From: Streptomyces sp. NBC_00271
Lineage (GTDB): Bacteria; Actinomycetota; Actinomycetes; Streptomycetales; Streptomycetaceae
Assembly (NCBI RefSeq): GCF_036178845.1
Contig: NZ_CP108070.1
Location: 11,470,001 to 11,534,000 of the forward strand
Reading direction: 5' to 3'
Length of the DNA: 64,000 bases
Shown in pieces: positions 61,500 to 64,000 of this stretch (the first letter of the stretch is position 1; the number at the start of each line of letters is the position of its first letter). The notes under the pieces were generated by a model. That model did no database searches and was not told where the DNA came from. It saw nothing but the letters and a program-made list of their open reading frames with translations. The position numbers were made by a program, and so were the translations under genes.

Positions 61500-61814
61500 A
61501 GATCCCTGCCCCGGCTTGGGACACCGGCCGTGGAACCCGTCGGCGACATCCGCGACGGCCCCTGGGTCGCCGAACTCGCCGGCGACTGCCTGACCGGCTG
61601 GCCGAGGGGGATGCAGCTGATCGTGCGCAAGGAACGGCCGCACCCTGGCGCCCAACTGCGCTTCACCGACGCCGACGGAATGCGGCTGACCTGCTTCGCC
61701 ACCAACACCGCCGGCGAGGCGACCGCCGCCCTCGAACTGCGCCACCGGCAGCGGGCCCGGGCCGAGGACCGCATCCGCGCCGCCCGCGCCACCGGCCTGC
61801 GCAACCTCCCCTAG
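61500..61814 (+). pseudogene. IS1380-family transposase, C-terminal fragment
   Basis: WVAELAGDCLTGWPRGMQLI, VRKERPHPGAQLRFTDADGM, FATNTAGEATAALELRHRQR and RAEDRIRAARATGLRNLP belong to the C-terminal catalytic part of IS1380 transposases (R-A-R-x-E-D-R-I-R). It is cut at LRNLP by TAG and is lacking the N-terminal two thirds. Confidence 0.82.
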
Positions 61815-61815
61815 G

Positions 61816-62127
61816 CCCCTTGGGGTCAGATGAAGAGACCAATTTGTCTCCTTGGGCCATGTCGCCAGTCACCCGCTACGCGCAGCCTGTCACCGGGAGG
61901 TTTCGGTTCTCTGTCGTCTCCGCTGCCGCCGAGGATATTGCGCATGCCGACCTTGGCCACTGCCGAACCCTTCTAACGCCGTCACCGTCGTCTGGTGCAT
62001 CGCAAGTGAATGCCAACGGCGACAGGCCGTCACGTACTGTGCCTCGCCGCGGCAGGACAGCCGAGCTATGAGGGCCCAGCCCCGGTTCGAAGATGGATGA
62101 GGTTCCGTTCACCGCCCTGGAGGAACC
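61816..62127. other. Upstream region of the sugar porter
   Basis: There is no gene. A small inverted repeat GAGAC-CAATTT-GTCTC at 61835-61850 could be an operator for the transporter, and GGAGG precedes its GTG. Confidence 0.35.
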
Positions 62128-63570
62128 GTGACCCATATCGCAGACAAGGCGCAACCGACCAAGGCCCTGAACGGGCGGATGCTGATGGCGGCCGTGGTAT
62201 CTGCAGTTAGCGGACTGCTGTACGGCTACGACACGGGCATCATCTCCGGCGGACTGCTGCAGATATCCAAGGAATTCCACATCGGGAACGACATGAAGCA
62301 GGTGATCGCCGCCGCGATCCTGCTCGGCGCCGTGATCGGCGCCCTAGCCTGCAGCCTGCTGTCCGCGCGCATCGGCCGGCACCGCACGATCCTGCTGATC
62401 TGCGTGGTGTTCATGATCGGCAGCGTGAGCAGCTCGCTCGCCCCCACCGCGGTGAGCCTGGCCCTGGCCCGGGTGGTGCTTGGCTTCGCCGTCGGCGGCG
62501 CCACCCAAACCGTGCCCATGTACATCGCCGAGCTGGCCCCCAAGGCGATCCGCGGACGGCTCGTACTCTGCTTCCAGCTCGCCATCGGCGTTGGCATCGT
62601 CATCGCGACGCTCGTGGGCGCGAGCCAGGCTGTGTCGTGGCGGGATGCGATCGGCGCGGCGGCCGTACCGGCACTGGTGATGTTTCTCCTGCAGCTGCGC
62701 CTGCCCGAGAGCCCGCGGTGGTTGGTGTCCTCAGACACGGCCGCGTCGGCGTGGACGAGGCCGTAAGGGTGCTTGAGGACATACGGCCCGATGGCTACGA
62801 CATCTCCTCCGAGCTCGAGGAGTTCGTCGCCTTGGAGGGACGCCAGCAGCGGACCAGCAGACGCAACCGCGGGTGGAGCGGTCTGTGGCAGCCATGGGTG
62901 CGCCCGGCTTTGGTGGTCGGCTGCGGCATCGCCGTCTTCACCCAGCTGTCCGGCATCGAAATGATCATCTACTATGCCCCGACCATCCTGACCGACAACG
63001 GCTTCTCCAAAACGACCGCGCTATCGGTCAGCGTGGCGCTGGGCATGACCTACCTGGTGATGATGGTGGTTGGCCTGGTGATCGTCGACATGGTCGGGCG
63101 CCGTCGGTTGACCCTGGTGATGGTGCCCGGCGCGGCGGTCAGCCTGTTCGCCCTCGGAGCCTTCTTCATCACCGGCCACGCCACCCGTGACTACGTGCCA
63201 GTCATCGTCGCCTGCCTGCTGGCGTTCATGTTCTTCAACGCTGACGGGCTCCAGCTGATGGGCTGGCTGACCGGCTCCGAGATCTACCCGCTGTCGGTGC
63301 GTGCCGCCGCCACAAGCGTGCAGTCGGCCACGCTCTGGAGCACGAACCTGCTGATCACGCTGACCCTGCTGATGATGATCAGCATCTTCGGTGTGGGCCA
63401 GGTGTTCTGGATTTACGGGATGTTCAACGTCGCGGCGTGGCTGTTCGTATGGCGGCGAATGCCGGAGCTCACCGGGCACAGCCTCGAAGACATCGAGAGG
63501 CACCTGAAGAGCGGGAAGTTCCGCCCTCGCGACTTCGCCCGCGTCTCAGGCGAACCACGTGGCAAAGTGC
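62128..63570 (+). pseudogene. Sugar porter (MFS), frameshifted
   Basis: GTG 62128 (GGAGG upstream) begins a sugar porter of about 475 residues. SGLLYGYDTGIISGGLLQI is helix 1, followed by ARVVLGFAVGGATQTVPMYIAELAP and LRLPESPRWLV (the PESPR motif). At about 62733 the frame shifts; GVDEAVRVLEDIRPDG, QLSGIEMIIYYAPTIL, DMVGRRRLTLVM and PELTGHSLEDIERHL follow in the next frame. Family similarity ends near FRPRDFA (about 63540), after which the frame runs on to 63689. One inserted or deleted base in TCCTCAGACACGG is enough to explain it. A proton-coupled sugar or myo-inositol uptake role is the family expectation. Confidence 0.88.
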
Positions 63571-63614
63571 GGCTCCGAACCGCTTGCAGAGGTCGGAACG
63601 CAGGGTCAGGGCGC

Positions 63615-64000
63615 GGGCCACTCCACTTGAACTTGCGATGGGGTGGTGTCACCTCGCGTCCGCCCGTCTACGCTCCCATGCCCTGGTAGCCGGCATCCGC
63701 GAGGATCTCCATGAAGGAGCCGCCGGACAGGAGTTGGGGCAGTCCCAGCTGCCGGGCCTGGGTGATGTCGGCGCAACTACCCGGCCGAACCGGGCTGCAG
63801 AACAGCACGCGCCCCTCGGCGTCCGTGAGGACCATGGACTTCACCGCGTTCTGCTTGGTCTTTCCGGAGACGAATTTGTCCCGGTCCTTGCGGCCTGCGG
63901 CCGGGCGTCGCACCCGGATCTCCGTGCCGTCGACGATCCCGGTCCGACCGTCGGCGCCCAGATACTCGACGACCTCGGCGAGAGTACACAGCCGGACGTC
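63615..64000 (-). pseudogene. IS5-family transposase (runs off right edge) with internal amber
   Basis: Reading leftward from the edge: VRLCTLAEVVEYLGADGRTG, IVDGTEIRVRRPAAGRKDRD (first Asp), KFVSGKTKQNAVKSMVLTDAEG, EILADAGYQGMGA (second Asp). Then TAG at 63670-63668, then in the same frame TGGREVTPPHRKFK. Relatives read A-Q-T-G-G-R there, so CAG has become TAG. The gene also stops matching at about 63620, so the C-terminal Glu is lost. Confidence 0.82.

Noticed and set aside
61835..61850. GAGAC-N6-GTCTC inverted repeat as a firm operator
   Set aside because: Five-base arms are expected by chance in this many bases, and no regulator gene is adjacent; it is kept only as a note in the upstream region entry.

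Overview
The DNA is very GC-rich with strong GC bias at third codon positions. Its gene content is that of Streptomyces or a close relative: a rodlin, large secreted S8 peptidases, SpoIIE-type phosphatases, MmyB-type XRE regulators, SMI1/KNR4 proteins and bacterial Ku. It reads as an accessory region, most likely a chromosome arm. Complete metabolic genes sit among many truncated, frameshifted or stop-containing genes and pieces of at least seven transposon families (IS5, IS21, IS481, IS630, IS701, IS1380, probably ISL3), plus a group II intron remnant. The placement on an arm is inference. No tRNA, rRNA or CRISPR array was seen.

Layout, 1-13 kb: the 3' end of an S8 peptidase, a headless DUF488 gene, a metallophosphoesterase, epimerase and lactonase fragments, and a frameshifted SMI1/KNR4 gene. 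Then come a divergent MFS/HxlR pair with a palindromic operator, a VOC remnant, and a LuxR-type regulator convergent with a complete 1,128-aa S8 peptidase.

12.5-20 kb is IS-rich. It holds a 977-bp unit with 19-bp inverted repeats beside a beheaded amino-acid permease, and an IS630 gene split by a block carrying an IS5 copy and a VOC gene. A SDR/SnoaL/LysR cassette is flanked by two IS630 3' ends. A fresh-looking IS701 copy has perfect ends and a canonical -1 slippery heptamer where its reading frame changes.

20-35 kb: an AlbA_2 (Schlafen-type) protein; a PadR/ABC-ATPase/FtsX operon with a clear operator; an orphan antitoxin; a divergent SDR/LysR pair; an IS481 pseudogene; a DHFR-like reductase; a Ku gene broken by one base that also carries a four-fold EAEDR expansion; and a frameshifted DUF3761 protein.

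35-50 kb: a translationally coupled recombinase module (tyrosine recombinase, small HTH protein, zinc-ribbon recombinase), a methyltransferase, a DUF1348 protein, a rodlin and IS21 debris. Next is a coupled operon of an RsbW-like kinase, a CxxC protein and a vanadium haloperoxidase. An anti-sigma factor follows, whose sigma-factor gene is wrecked, and then a PAS/GAF/SpoIIE phosphatase.

50-64 kb: an XRE regulator divergent from a SDR/SDR/VOC/SDR row with two broken SDRs; a group II intron and MmcQ remnant; a DUF1931 histone-fold protein; FUSC and PsiE membrane proteins between two decayed copies of one membrane-protein family; a secY 3' fragment with a complete adk that looks copied from the ribosomal-protein operon; IS630 and IS1380 pieces; a frameshifted sugar porter; and an IS5 transposase cut by the window edge.
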